Counted from the stretch's first letter, positions 8,550-17,728 are shown. The stretch: DNA of 22,032 bases from Asterionellopsis glacialis (GCA_014885115.2 WKLE02001488.1:4594-26625); one strand, 5' to 3'. Made by a program: numbers and translations. Notes: generated by a model not told the origin, from the sequence alone.

Positions 8550-10178
8550 TCAGGTAAGCTTCATGTTACAATCGAGAGGCTGTACGCCTAGTTGGTTGCG
8601 AAGTTCTTCAATCGTTGCAATGGTTACTAAAGTATCAGCTAAAGTATGCTGAGGGGCCTCTTTCTTTCCTGCAGCAATACAACGGGCAACCGCAGCAGCT
8701 TCGTATGCAAATCCGGCACTGTTGGGGTAAAAATAAGAACCGCTCTTTTTAATTTCGTCAGTCTCAGCAGGTAGAGGAAAGTCGTATACAAGAGTTTTTG
8801 CATACTTTCCTCTCCCAGAACCCTTCAGGTCAACTGAAAGTTTCGTTGGGCAGTGGCAAGGGGTTCCAATAGTAAGGCGCCCTTCTGTAAACAATACCGA
8901 AGTTTCTTCTTTGCTTTCACCCAGAAAACCAAAGCTCAATGTTGCTAGTCCGGATCTTTTGACAGAATGAAGAAGGAAAAATTCTAAAAAAAGTAAGAAA
9001 AACTCGGTGTTAAAAAAACCTTTGTCTCAAACTCGATCACTTACGGTGGACGTTTCATTTGCCGGCATTCTAGAGTGCATTCGTCATCATTTTCAGGAAG
9101 GTTTGGAAAGGAAAGAGCAAGAGATGCCTTTTATCGAAACAAATAATGTCAGTTATTGTTTTTCACTCGCGGAAACAACACAATTTGCCATAACACGTGA
9201 ACTAACCTGGAGATCAACACCTGTAGCCTCATCTACATTGCCAACTACGAATGTTTTTTCTGGCGTTGCTCCGCGGAAAAACAGAGTCGCAGCAGCGATT
9301 GGATACGGTGCAATCGCAAAGCTTGCACCACCACCCAGTTTGTGATTGAAAATAGCGGCATTTGGGTATTCATCACAGTCTAAGGCACTGAAATTAAAGT
9401 CGGAATGAACAGAAACAACATCACCAAGAACTCCATCGCTGCCTTGGCTTCCCAGTGCAAGACGCCTTGCTTGTTCAACCGCAGGAAAAAACCTTGTCCA
9501 CATCCCCTGCGACAGAAGAGAAAAATATTAAATCGCTTAAAAATGAGACATGGCTGGACAGAATCAATTCACATTCTATCGCAACCATAGTGTTTTCTCA
9601 CCTCCATAACGAATAAGTCGCGTTCTCTAGCAAGACTAATGAGGTATTCTGCGTCTTCAACAGAGCAAGCAAAAGGTTTTTCTACAAGGACATTTTTGTT
9701 TGCTTTAAGACATTTTTCAACAATTTGACGTCTGAAAATATGAATGGTTCCAACATATACACACTCAACATTCGAATCAGCTAGAAGATCGTCGTAGCCA
9801 CCATCTACCAACCGGAATAAAGAAGAAAGGATAGAGTAAGAAAAAAAGAAAGCTAGATCGTAACCAGCGAAGCAAACCTATAAGCTTGTTCGACGAAAAC
9901 TTACAATATTTTTCAATTCCGTGCCTTTCTGCAAAAGCTTTAGCAGACTCTATCTTTCGTGCAGCACATGCAACCACAGTGGCTGTAGGAAGATTCTTCA
10001 GAGATTGTGTAAAGTCGTGGCACACTCTGCCACATCCAATCAATCCCCATCGCAACGAAGGACATTCCAGGGGATCAGACACAGAATCATCGTCCATGGG
10101 CGGAGGAGGAGTCGTAATAACGTTACAGGCCGCAGTCGCAGAAACAAGCTTGTTACTTAAATGGTCTAAGCCAAGCAT
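8550..10178 (-). CDS. Gfo/Idh/MocA oxidoreductase, dihydrodiol/D-xylose dehydrogenase type (paralogue A)
   Basis: Five exons by my reconstruction: 10178-9905, 9804-9602, 9506-9207, 9127-9045 and 8955-8550. The introns are 100, 95, 79 and 89 nt, all GT-AG, with every phase closing, giving 421 aa. The family (DHDH, trans-1,2-dihydrobenzene-1,2-diol / NADP D-xylose dehydrogenase) oxidises cyclic diols or sugars with NADP. Visible: the Rossmann motif RWGLIGCGRVCHDF, YGGYDDLLAD, VEKPF with the catalytic-type Lys, GMWTRFFPA, LGGGASFAIAPYPIA and the C-terminal SGLATLSFGFLGE. The usual Asp of the GGGALLD-x-G-x-Y motif is Ala here, while the Tyr is kept. The N terminus has a PPPP run before the Rossmann fold; the exact start is uncertain, since Met28 is an alternative. 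It converges on MutY with about 120 bp between stops. Paralogue B lies upstream in the same orientation. The true substrate is unknown. Confidence 0.85.
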
Positions 10179-10346
10179 GGTGAAATGTTCAATTTTGGAA
10201 TAATTTTGAGATCATACAAGGTGACACACCGTTTGCTTTATCAAAGTTATTGTGATCTTGATGGGATCGTGATGCGTCGCGGTATTTGACACGGGGGGTT
10301 CTGAGGAAAATCGCACATCAAGCTGAAAGCATTTGGTTCGCGAAAG

Positions 10347-10812
10347 TACCAGGTAAAAAGAAGTTCAAAAGATACATACCTGTACTGTACACTATATCCA
10401 TTTTCTAGGTCCTCTAGTAGTAGTAAGTTCTTATATAATAATTTCTCCACAAGAAAGACATTGTCAGAGATTCTACTATCCATCTTTTAGTTACAACAAA
10501 TTCGCAAAGCAGTTCAATGCAAGTTCCGAAATCTTGCTCGGCATGTTAAATATGTCTCAGCCCTATACGTCACGGAACAAAAGCGAAACCCAATAGAATC
10601 AGCCAGATGTGAAATCAAAATGGTATTCATTGTACCTGGTAATCTACCTATGTACTTGCTTTATTGAACAGGTACCTGTGTTGGTGAGAGTACTACCTGG
10701 TACATATCATGCTTGATAGACAAGGTACTGTAGATACAGGTAGGGTCCTACCAGGTACTGTACAAGGTACCAGCACTGTCTCCTTCTGGAGATACGTGGG
10801 CTTTACCTGGTA
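10347..10812. repeat. Array of TACCWGGTA palindromic motifs
   Basis: Five exact copies of TACC(A/T)GGTA occur at 10347-10355, 10633-10641, 10694-10702, 10749-10757 and 10804-10812. Degenerate relatives such as CAGGTACCTG at 10669-10678 and AAGGTACCAG near 10763 lie among them. The last three copies are exactly 55 bp apart. The motif is its own reverse complement apart from the central base. A further exact copy with a trailing C lies at 13475-13483. Function is unknown: it could be a regulatory site array or the remains of a repeat element. Confidence 0.75.
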
Positions 10813-11282
10813 TGATTTTCACGTTGAAATCTACATCTATGGCCAGATTTTTTTGCCAGGTGTCCCAGAGGCTAGATGACTACTATTAAAAATATAACCG
10901 ACAATCTGAAATCTAACAAATAATCCACAGGTTTTATGTCGCAATACACTATTAATAACTGTCTCTCAGCTAGGACTTCTAGTCCTGTTAAGCATGGAAT
11001 AGCGGTAGGACCTAGCCTCTCTAATAGTAGAGTGTCTGCTACTATGAATAATTAATATTATTTCGTACCGAGAGGTACCGAAAATTACCTTCCTAACGGT
11101 ACATACGTACCAGTTACGAAATTTGAAATTGGACAGACGTACGGAATAAGAGATACAAAACCGGGTCGAAAACATGCATGAAACCAAAATGATTTTTTTC
11201 TATTTGTGACTGTTGTTTTTGTCTCGTACAATATGACTGACTTTTCGGCTTGTTTCTGTCGTAGTCTTCGTGTCGTCGATTC

Positions 11283-11343
11283 GTGTTGTTTTGCGTTGTT
11301 TCGAGCTGTATCCCGTGGTGTTTTGCGTTGTTCCTGCTGTATC
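11283..11343 (+). repeat. Imperfect tandem direct repeat (about 30 bp x 2)
   Basis: The unit GTGTTGTTTTGCGTTGTT followed by a GCTGTATC end occurs at 11283-11312 and again, with small changes and a short deletion, at 11315-11343. A further GTGTTGT follows. The region is T/G-rich. No coding sense was recognised. Confidence 0.6.
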
Positions 11344-11416
11344 GTGTTGTATATTATAATATTATGTTGTTGGGCAGAACAAAACTTGAAAAAGGAGCGA
11401 GTGACATACAAAAAGG

Positions 11417-11524
11417 CGAGTTCCGATTTCGTACGATAAATCGGAGCACGAGGTTTTCATAGACTCGCAAAATACGAAACCAGGATTTCCTCGTGCTTGG
11501 ATTTAGCACAAATTTCGGACCTCG
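11417..11524. repeat. Long imperfect inverted repeat (about 37-bp arms)
   Basis: The left arm 11417-11453 and right arm 11489-11524 are largely complementary. The inner 19 bp (11435-11453 against 11489-11507) match except at three positions, and a clean AGCACGAGG/CCTCGTGCT core borders the 35-nt loop. It could be a miniature foldback element, a structured RNA or a recombination scar. No target-site duplication was seen. Confidence 0.65.
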
Positions 11525-11890
11525 TTTGCGTTTTATGGATTTTGATTGGTTAATCGATTTTCGTATTTCGTATTAATAATTTCGTATCGCCTAATTACCC
11601 AAAGACTCTCTAGAGACTATCCAGACGTATGAAGTAGGACAACCTGGTAAGTCCCCGCAAAAAGAAAAGCCATCGCAAATACAAAATTAGACCGCTCTCT
11701 CTAGAGATGAAAAATAACATATACAGAATATCTGCTACGTGTTGAGTATTGTTCTCTAAAATTATTCGGTGTACCTTTTGATTAGAAACTTTCCAAAAGA
11801 TTCAACCCGAATATTTTCCATTCTGACTCGGGCACTACTTTCTTCACTGGATCAAGTGGAATTATTAAAAGTCTCGATGCAGCAATTTAC

Positions 11891-13346
11891 TCAAGACCGT
11901 GGCAGGGGCTTAACTCCCAGCTGATTCCGAAGCTCTTCAATCATTTGCATGTTGACCATTGTTTCGTTCAATGTAAACTGAGGGGCCTCGGTTTTCCCCG
12001 CTGCTATGCAACGGGCTACCGCGGCTGCTTCATAAGCAAAGCCAGCACTATTAGGGTAAAAATATCCGCCTGCTTGTTGGATTTCATCAGTATCAGCTGG
12101 GACAGGATATTCATAAACTTCGTCTATCGACTGTCCTCTGCCTGATGCTTTGATTGCAACATGCAATCTTGTAGGACAATGTCCAGGTGCTTCAATAGTG
12201 AGGCGACCCTTTGTTCCAATGACACACGTCTCTTCCTTACTTTCTCCTAGCATTCCAAAACTGAGTGTAGCTACTCCAGCACTAAATAAGTTGGAAAAAT
12301 CTTTGTGAGCATGTTTGTAAGAAAATTATTGTCCAGAAGTATTGTTAGAACACTTATTTCACTTACCCAGGAAGCTTTGGAGTGTTTTCATCGGTGTTAG
12401 CATCGTCAACAGCGGGGGCCGTGTCACCCGTGGGAGGGAAGCGCACTGTCATATTACCCTGCAAGTCAACACCCGTAGTTTTATCTACCTGGCCAACTGC
12501 TTTGATTTGATCGGGAGCTGCACCGCCAAAAAAAAGAGTAACGGCAGCTATTGGATACGGTGCAACCAAATAACTGGCACCGCCTCCTAATGTGTGATTA
12601 TAAACAAATGAAGAGGGGTACTCTTCAGAATCTGCAGCGTTGAAATTAAAATCCGAATGAACAGAAACCACCTCTCCAAGGATCCCTTTTTCGTCCTGAC
12701 TTCCCCATACAACTCTCCTTGCCTTTTCCACCGCTGGGAAAAAACGAGTCCACATTCCCTGTGTATAGAATTGAAACGTGAGTACTCTTGATATGTAAAA
12801 TGCAATTAGTCTAATCTGGTTTGGTTTCTCACCTCCATCAGAAACAGATTTCGCTCCTTGGCAAGACTAATAAGATATTCGGCATCTTCAACAGAGCAGG
12901 CAAAAGGTTTTTCAAGAAGCACATGTTTGTTTGCTTTTAAGCACTTTTCACCAACCGATCTTCGGAATGCATGAAGGTTTCCGACGTATACTATGTCGAC
13001 GTTAGGGTCGGCCAACATTTCGTCGTAACCACCGTCTGAAAAAGGAAGAGGGAAAAAAGTCAGAGATGCTCCGTTTTCTCTTTGATGGTTGACGGCAAAG
13101 TTAAAACTTACAAAACTTAGGAATGTTGTGTTTCGCTGCGAACTTTTGAGCATCATCTTCACTCCTTGCACTGCAAGCAACGACAGAAGCCGTTGGGAGG
13201 TTTTTCAAAGCTTGTGTAAAGTCATGGGAGACCCTGCCGCAACCAATCATACCCCATCGAAGAGGAGGGCATTTCAGCGGATCGGTTACAGATTCATCGT
13301 CCATGGGGGGTGGCGGTGTAGTCAATATACCAGTTGTCTTACACAT
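11891..13346 (-). CDS. Gfo/Idh/MocA oxidoreductase, dihydrodiol/D-xylose dehydrogenase type (paralogue B)
   Basis: Four exons by my reconstruction: 13346-13112, 13035-12833, 12758-12367 and 12281-11891. The introns are 76, 74 and 85 nt, all GT-AG, giving 406 aa. It shares domain order with paralogue A: RWGMIGCGRVSHDF, YGGYDEMLADPNVD, VLLEKPFACSVEDAE, GMWTRFFPAVEKARR, LGGGASYLVAPYPIA and GVATLSFGMLGE. Exon 2 is exactly 203 nt in both and, by my count, about three quarters identical in protein. B has no intron where A has its third: CAG and GGTAAT are fused in one exon, which carries an Asp/Thr/Pro-rich linker. The motif Asp is Leu here. The start ATG at 13346 is the likely one, but the frame stays open upstream into a pyrimidine-rich AG boundary near 13409, so a 5' exon is possible. 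The substrate is not determinable from sequence. Confidence 0.85.
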
Positions 13347-14144
13347 GGTTGTTGCTTTCCAAATAGCTGTTGTGGATGTTGTTCTATCAATGAGACGGAT
13401 ACGCGATACTGGAACAACAGAAGAAAGAAGAAAGTGAGAATGGTGCTCCTTACAGGTATTGGCGGGAGGTTGTGTACCTGGTACAGTTCCTACTAAAACT
13501 AGAACCGACTACATAATTGAGGCATTTTTGTTCGTACGTATGCATGGTGGAAAAACCGGCAAGTCAATGAGGCATACAGACAGACTGTATCTATCAATAT
13601 CCCTCACCAAAATCATGATCTGCTAGAGTTAGTAGTCTACGGTAACTAATAATTAAAATAACGCAACATTTGCAGAAAGGCAGAAAACCCAACCCAACAA
13701 CAGTCCAGTAGGCGCACCCCAAAAGGATTCGGTAAACTTGACTAGTCTGGTCCAGCTGCTGCCTGTTGTCTATATTACAATGCTGGATATGGATATGCCA
13801 ACAAATTGCTTCGAGTTAGACCAAATCCACTATCACACTAAAATATTCATCTACAACAAGTCAAGAAAGGCTGGCTCTACAGGCTTGCCAGTATTTGCTG
13901 AAAAATAACCCAAAAACACAAATCTCTACGTGTCTGCAATGTAGGAAGGTACTGGCACCACAGTTCGACTATGCGAAGGGTAATTATTCGCCTATACGTA
14001 TCTTATTGTACCAAAAGGTTGGTTTGTTTTTTGACAAGTACAGCACGGTGTACATTCAAACTTGACGTTGTTCATTCGAGAGCTTTGCTGGTGTACTACA
14101 ATGACATCTTTCGAAAATAACTGCTAGATGTTCAGCTCGCACGT
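13347..14144. other. Non-coding spacer, paralogue B promoter side
   Basis: No gene is recognised in these 0.8 kb. It should include the promoter of paralogue B and the 3' flank of the small gene at 14145. A TACCTGGTAC motif at 13475-13484 matches the array upstream of paralogue A, so both paralogues have this motif in their 5' flank. A possible 45-nt 5' UTR intron (13409-13453, minus strand) has a good pyrimidine tract but an unusually short length. Confidence 0.5.
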
Positions 14145-14481
14145 TTATTTCCCCTCACGGACGTTGCCACTGGAAGAGGTATAGCGGGAGTAACCACTTC
14201 CGGAGTTGTAATAGGAGGATCCATTGTCATTCGAATAGTAGTAAGACCCATTGCTGTTTGAATCTATTTCAAGTATTAATTGCCATGGGAAAAAAGGTTT
14301 GAGTATAAAAGCAAAAATTGTTAGCAAAGTTTCGAAGTGGGGCAAAATCTACAAAGCATCAAGAATTCTTACAATGATATGAGGATCCAGAACTAGAATT
14401 CGAGCCTCCAGGAGTATTGTAGTGATTTCCCTGGCTGTTGTAACCAGAACTAGAGGAGCTGCTTCCGGATCCACGAGGCAT
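14145..14481 (-). CDS. Small Ser/Tyr/Asn/Gly-rich protein, two exons
   Basis: Exons 14481-14373 and 14263-14145 join across a 109-nt intron (GTAAGA donor, AATAG acceptor) to give 75 aa. The intron splits a Tyr codon, and the low-complexity pattern continues seamlessly across the join, which strongly supports the model. The protein starts MPRGSGSSSSSGYNSQG and then runs through repeated Y-S-N-x-N-G-S and Y-Y-N-S-G units to a short charged tail, NVREGK. There is no signal peptide, membrane span or catalytic motif. The composition (Ser, Tyr, Asn, Gly) is of the kind seen in aggregation- or condensate-prone proteins; that is inference. I have only a vague memory of similar small eukaryotic proteins and assign no function. 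The ATG context ACAACAATG is good. Confidence 0.7.
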
Positions 14482-14780
14482 TGTTGTCGACGGTGGTGGT
14501 TTTCTTTACGGTTGAGAAAGGAACAAAAGTGCTGTTTAGAAAAAAAATGAGATCTTTTGGGAGAGAATATTCTGAAGAAGTCAGGATGAAAAAAATGTTC
14601 TGCTTTTGTTGGAGGCAGGAATTCTCTCGTAGAATCGGACAAAATCTCTACCACATCATACCATCATGAGTAGAGACACGTAGAGTCAAATTTCCAATAC
14701 CTTGTATCATGCTGTTTTGCTCCCTTGTGAAATTCCACATGGGAATCAGTACATATCAGATTTTGGAGCGGTCCAAAAAT

Positions 14781-14790
14781 GGCGCGAAAA
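14781..14790. promoter_or_regulatory. E2F-type binding site (GGCGCGAAAA)
   Basis: The reverse complement TTTTCGCGCC is an exact match to the E2F/DP consensus TTTSGCGC. It lies 300 bp upstream of the small Ser/Tyr-rich gene on the minus strand. Function is inferred from the consensus only. Confidence 0.45.
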
Positions 14791-15232
14791 TCATTTATTT
14801 GATATCTTCTTTTTTAAATATATATATCTAAAAAATAGCCGTCTCGCCCCGCCTCTCAGCAACTTCCGTCATTGATTTTAGAATGGGCAAAGAGACGATG
14901 CAATTTTCGGGCGGAAAAAAAAATCCAGGTACAGTAATTGACACTATTATAATAATTACCACTGTCAAGCCCAGCTTTGCCGGCCGCGCCGCGGTTCTCG
15001 TATTACCAGTTACCAGCACTATCCTGTTGGGCGACGCATTATTGGAAGTGAATAATAAAATATGTACCGTAGCAAAAAAAGAACAAAACCGTCATGAGAT
15101 TCAAAAGGCTAGAAGTGGAGGGCGCGGGTGTTCCCTCTCGCTTTGAATATTACTGATTCCTGTAAACAATGCTTGTAGATTGTCTTCCAACAGACTCTAG
15201 GACCTGGTTCATGGAGTCTACCTGATAGATGG

Positions 15233-15279
15233 TAGTTAGTAAAGTTTCTTGCAACACACTACTTTCAACTTACTAACTA
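15233..15279. repeat. Inverted repeat / stem-loop
   Basis: TAGTTAGTAAAGTT (15233-15246) pairs with AACTTACTAACTA (15267-15279) with a single bulged base, leaving a 20-nt loop. It could form a hairpin in DNA or RNA. There is no gene context that explains it. Confidence 0.6.
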
Positions 15280-15708
15280 AAGGCGTGACTACAAACTGCA
15301 GCGTATTCTGAAATAAAGCATATCTACCACCGGTAATGGATCTGACGGGTACGGTGAAGCTTTACGATGTGATACTTGTTGCACAACACTATGAATAAAA
15401 CATCCAAAATCATAGAAAGTTCTTGACAGGGATTTTTTAGAGGACTTAAACCTTAGGAGTTTCTTTTTTTTAATGTTAAAGTACATTTTGGGTGGAAAGA
15501 TTTCTTGGTGCTGCAACAATTTTCATTTCTAAAAGTAATGCAAGTAGTAAACGCCATTGGGTGGTTGGCCTTTACTTGAAATCATGTAAACTTGATACGC
15601 TCCCTCTGGAGATAGATTCAACAGCGTAGCAGGTTGGGTATAAATTGAACTGTGTGAAATGACAATTATGTTCTAGCAGTTATAACTCAAGCCAACGCAC
15701 AACTACCT

Positions 15709-16227
15709 CTAAAGCTGCGGAGGTGGATTGCATACTGTTGCAGGACCAAATGGTGTGTCGCACCAGGTAAAGCCTGTGATGTAGAATAAGAGGTTGATAG
15801 CCAAAACGGGTCCAATAGGAGTATACAATATAACGTCCAATAATTTTGGAGATTGACGAATATATGCTGATCGGAGCTCACCATCAGAATAAGAACCCAG
15901 CACGGGGAATTCTTTCCTTGTTTGTTCCCAAGCTTCTGCCTCATCAAACCATGAATCACCATAAGCTGACGGCTTACTAAATGCTAATGCTGCAGCCCGT
16001 AATGCATTATCTTCTTCGTCAGTCAATTCCAAGACGGCAACTGTACTACCATCAGTCGTTAATTTCTCGTCTACGTTTCCAGAAGATTTGTCATCGATAG
16101 CAAGCAGCTGTCGTGTAGGAGTGAGGGAAGGTCGTCTAATTGAATGGTTGACGCCTCTTGACATCCACCCAACGACCGATGCACACTGATACGAGGCAGC
16201 TAATAAGAAAAATAGCAAACGATTCAT
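15709..16227 (-). CDS. Unknown single-span membrane protein, probably plastid-targeted
   Basis: Intronless, 172 aa. I do not recognise the family. The N terminus MNRLLFFLLAASYQCASVVG is a clear signal peptide. It is followed by a Trp at the predicted cleavage point and a basic, Ser/Thr-rich stretch (WMSRGVNHSIRRPSLTPTRQ). Trp at +1 is one of the residues tolerated in diatom bipartite plastid presequences, so plastid import is a reasonable inference. The mature part is acidic (ELTDEEDNALRAAALAF), then WFDEAEAWEQTRKEFPVLG, and near the C terminus has one hydrophobic span, LLDVILYTPIGPVLAINLLF. The tail contains two cysteines (TWCDTPFG, ATVCNPP). It is divergent from a second probably plastid protein 497 bp away. 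Confidence 0.7.
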   Translation of the reverse strand: MNRLLFFLLAASYQCASVVGWMSRGVNHSIRRPSLTPTRQLLAIDDKSSGNVDEKLTTDGSTVAVLELTDEEDNALRAAALAFSKPSAYGDSWFDEAEAWEQTRKEFPVLGSYSDGELRSAYIRQSPKLLDVILYTPIGPVLAINLLFYITGFTWCDTPFGPATVCNPPPQL

Positions 16228-16723
16228 AATTCAAAGATCGAAGGTCGCGATTGGTTTACAGTTGGGTATCTAACAATGGAAGTTTCACACTTATTTCGAA
16301 TGAGTACTGGTATCGGCGTACTTAATAGAAAACGCAGTAAACCCACATCAGAAAAGATACACTTGAACCAGGGATAGACCACCGAAAAGCTGTCATCTTC
16401 TGTCTGAAAAAGATCAACATCAACCATCATTGAACAAACAAAATTCTCATAATATTATTATTATGATACCAGTACTGTCTGTCTGTCTGTACCTGTTACT
16501 TAATGCGCAAACGGGGACGCGCAATTAAACTCAAACCAAAATCATAAAACAGTTCAAGGTGCGAATGCAAACAAAAATTTCTCGCGATGATGACTACTTA
16601 CTTGATGACTCATCCAGTTCAGAGTCTCCTCATTTTTGTACACCCAACTCAATGTTGCAAGTTTCCACAAAGCACAGTCGTATTTGCTGATTTACATTGA
16701 ACGTCATCTATCAGTACTACAAC
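16228..16723. promoter_or_regulatory. Divergent promoter region of two plastid-type genes
   Basis: This 496-bp gap lies between divergent start codons. It contains ATT repeats at 16451-16463 and a (CTGT)4 microsatellite at 16475-16490, with a GTACCTGTTAC motif just after it. No further gene was recognised. The open frame 16224-16430 lacks any domain and is ignored. Confidence 0.45.
16475..16490 (+). repeat. (CTGT)4 microsatellite
   Basis: Four perfect tandem CTGT units lie in the divergent promoter. Confidence 0.85.
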
Positions 16724-17359
16724 ATGTTCCGCTCCATATTTGTGGCCAATGTCCTCTTTTCACTATGGCTAACATGCTCATCGGCATTTCCCATGCCAGT
16801 TAAGAGTATGCCTGGATGGATGTTTGGTGGTAGTACGAAAGTAGATAACACAGCAATCACAGAAGACAAAGTGCGAGAGCTTATTGTAGAATGTCGGAAA
16901 GTTGGCCAAGTCGGCTCTTTAGCTTCAAAAGAAAAACAGGAAAATTTAGTGTCGTTGGCGAAACCACTTGAGCAATATTCTGTGAAAAACCCAGCAAAGT
17001 ATCCTTTGTCCGGAATTCACGATCTTATCTACAGTGCGGCGCCAGGAGGATCGTCAGGCAAAGTTGGGCCCTTCGTGGGGAAAGTTACCCAAAACTTTAT
17101 TGACGAAGAAACCTTTATCAATGCTGTCGAATTTGGACCGTTAAAGATTGCACTGAGAGCAAATCGTGAAGTGAAAAGTGATAAAGTAATTAAGGTTACT
17201 TTCGAAGAAACCACCATTTCAGCCTTTGGTCAAAAAGTAAAACAATTTGAAACTTCTGGAGGAGGTTCATGGAAGTATATTTTCTGCGGGGAAGTAGATG
17301 GTAAGCTTGTACGTGTCATGGAAACTCCGAGCTTATTTGTTCTAGAACAACCCTTGTAA
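16724..17359 (+). CDS. PAP/fibrillin-family plastid lipid-associated protein
   Basis: Intronless; 211 aa from the ATG at 16724. The frame opens 27 nt earlier only through a TTG. The N terminus MFRSIFVANVLFSLWLTCSSAF is a signal peptide ending in SSA followed by FPMP, which matches the diatom ASAFAP-type plastid import motif. The mature region has the PAP/fibrillin layout: KVRELIVECRKVGQ, a central SGIHDLIYSAAPGGSSGKVGP, VTQNFIDEETFINAVEFGPL, a variable strand region, then GSWKYIFCGEVDGKLVRV and METPSLFVLEQ at the end. Known fibrillins are lipocalin-like proteins of plastoglobules and thylakoids that bind lipids or help quinone metabolism and stress tolerance. The subtype cannot be told from this sequence. 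Confidence 0.8.
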   Translation: MFRSIFVANVLFSLWLTCSSAFPMPVKSMPGWMFGGSTKVDNTAITEDKVRELIVECRKVGQVGSLASKEKQENLVSLAKPLEQYSVKNPAKYPLSGIHDLIYSAAPGGSSGKVGPFVGKVTQNFIDEETFINAVEFGPLKIALRANREVKSDKVIKVTFEETTISAFGQKVKQFETSGGGSWKYIFCGEVDGKLVRVMETPSLFVLEQPL

Positions 17360-17728
17360 GGAATTGAGCTTCTATACATGCAAACACAACTTGCGGCGTA
17401 AAACTTCTAATAATAGTCGAAGTCCAAATTCAGATGATTCGTAGACAGAAGTATATTGGAATGAGTTTAGCTATCCGTTTGTGTCAGTTATCTTTCCATA
17501 TTTTTGCTTCGTCAGATGCAACTCCATAAGCTCACGCAAGACAGAGAGAGAAGATGTATCCATGATGAAAATGCTATAGAAATATGATGGTATGAAGTAA
17601 AAGTTTTGAAAATAAAAATTGTAGTACCTATAGGCTATAGGAATGTCACAAACTTAGTCCCCATTAATTGTGTTGTCCCAAGCCGTCAGTACTGCTTACT
17701 AGCATTGGCATGTCCCTTCAAACACATC
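17360..17728. other. Convergent intergenic region, nothing recognised
   Basis: These 369 bp lie between the stop codons of the fibrillin and SET genes, which point toward each other. It must contain both 3' UTRs and polyadenylation signals. No gene, repeat or structured element was seen. Confidence 0.6.

Larger units (their letters stand above)
10179..11890. other. Long non-coding spacer between the paralogues
   Basis: I see no convincing gene in these 1.7 kb; open frames are short, AT-rich and without recognisable domains. The part near 10,179 should hold the promoter of paralogue A, and the part near 11,890 the 3' end of paralogue B. The spacer carries a TACCWGGTA array, an imperfect direct repeat and a long inverted repeat, listed separately. 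It also has GTAC-rich short palindromes such as the one around 11095-11115 and an AGGACT/AGTCCT hairpin near 10974-10988. Confidence 0.6.
14482..15708. other. Non-coding region with E2F-like site and stem-loop
   Basis: No convincing gene is found in these 1.2 kb. Short frames on both strands around 14828-15146 overlap each other and lack any recognisable domain. Notable local features are an E2F-type GGCGCGAAAA (14781-14790), an AT-rich (AT)n tract at about 14816-14828, a GC-only stretch at 14979-14994, and a stem-loop at 15233-15279. The first 300 bp probably hold the promoter of the small gene. Confidence 0.5.

Noticed and set aside
9020..9065. A 25-nt mini-exon in paralogue A starting after the AG at about 9070
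   Set aside because: Its phase does not fit the preceding exon. The acceptor at 9128 gives an 83-nt exon with correct phases on both sides and better similarity to paralogue B.
11085..11439. Overlapping frames of 77 and 108 aa on opposite strands
   Set aside because: They fall on the T/G-rich direct repeat and AT-rich spacer; no domain or start context.
13409..13453. Upstream coding exon for paralogue B behind a 45-nt intron
   Set aside because: The pyrimidine tract and AG are good, but the intron would be very short and no in-frame ATG lies in the putative exon; mentioned only as a possible 5' UTR intron.
14883..15146. 87-aa plus-strand frame with a hydrophobic middle, and an overlapping minus-strand frame 14828-15019
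   Set aside because: The two frames shadow each other, have no recognisable domain, no splice support and poor composition; kept as non-coding.
16224..16430. 68-aa minus-strand frame upstream of the unknown plastid protein
   Set aside because: It overlaps the start codon of the real gene in another frame, shows no domain and no conserved motif.
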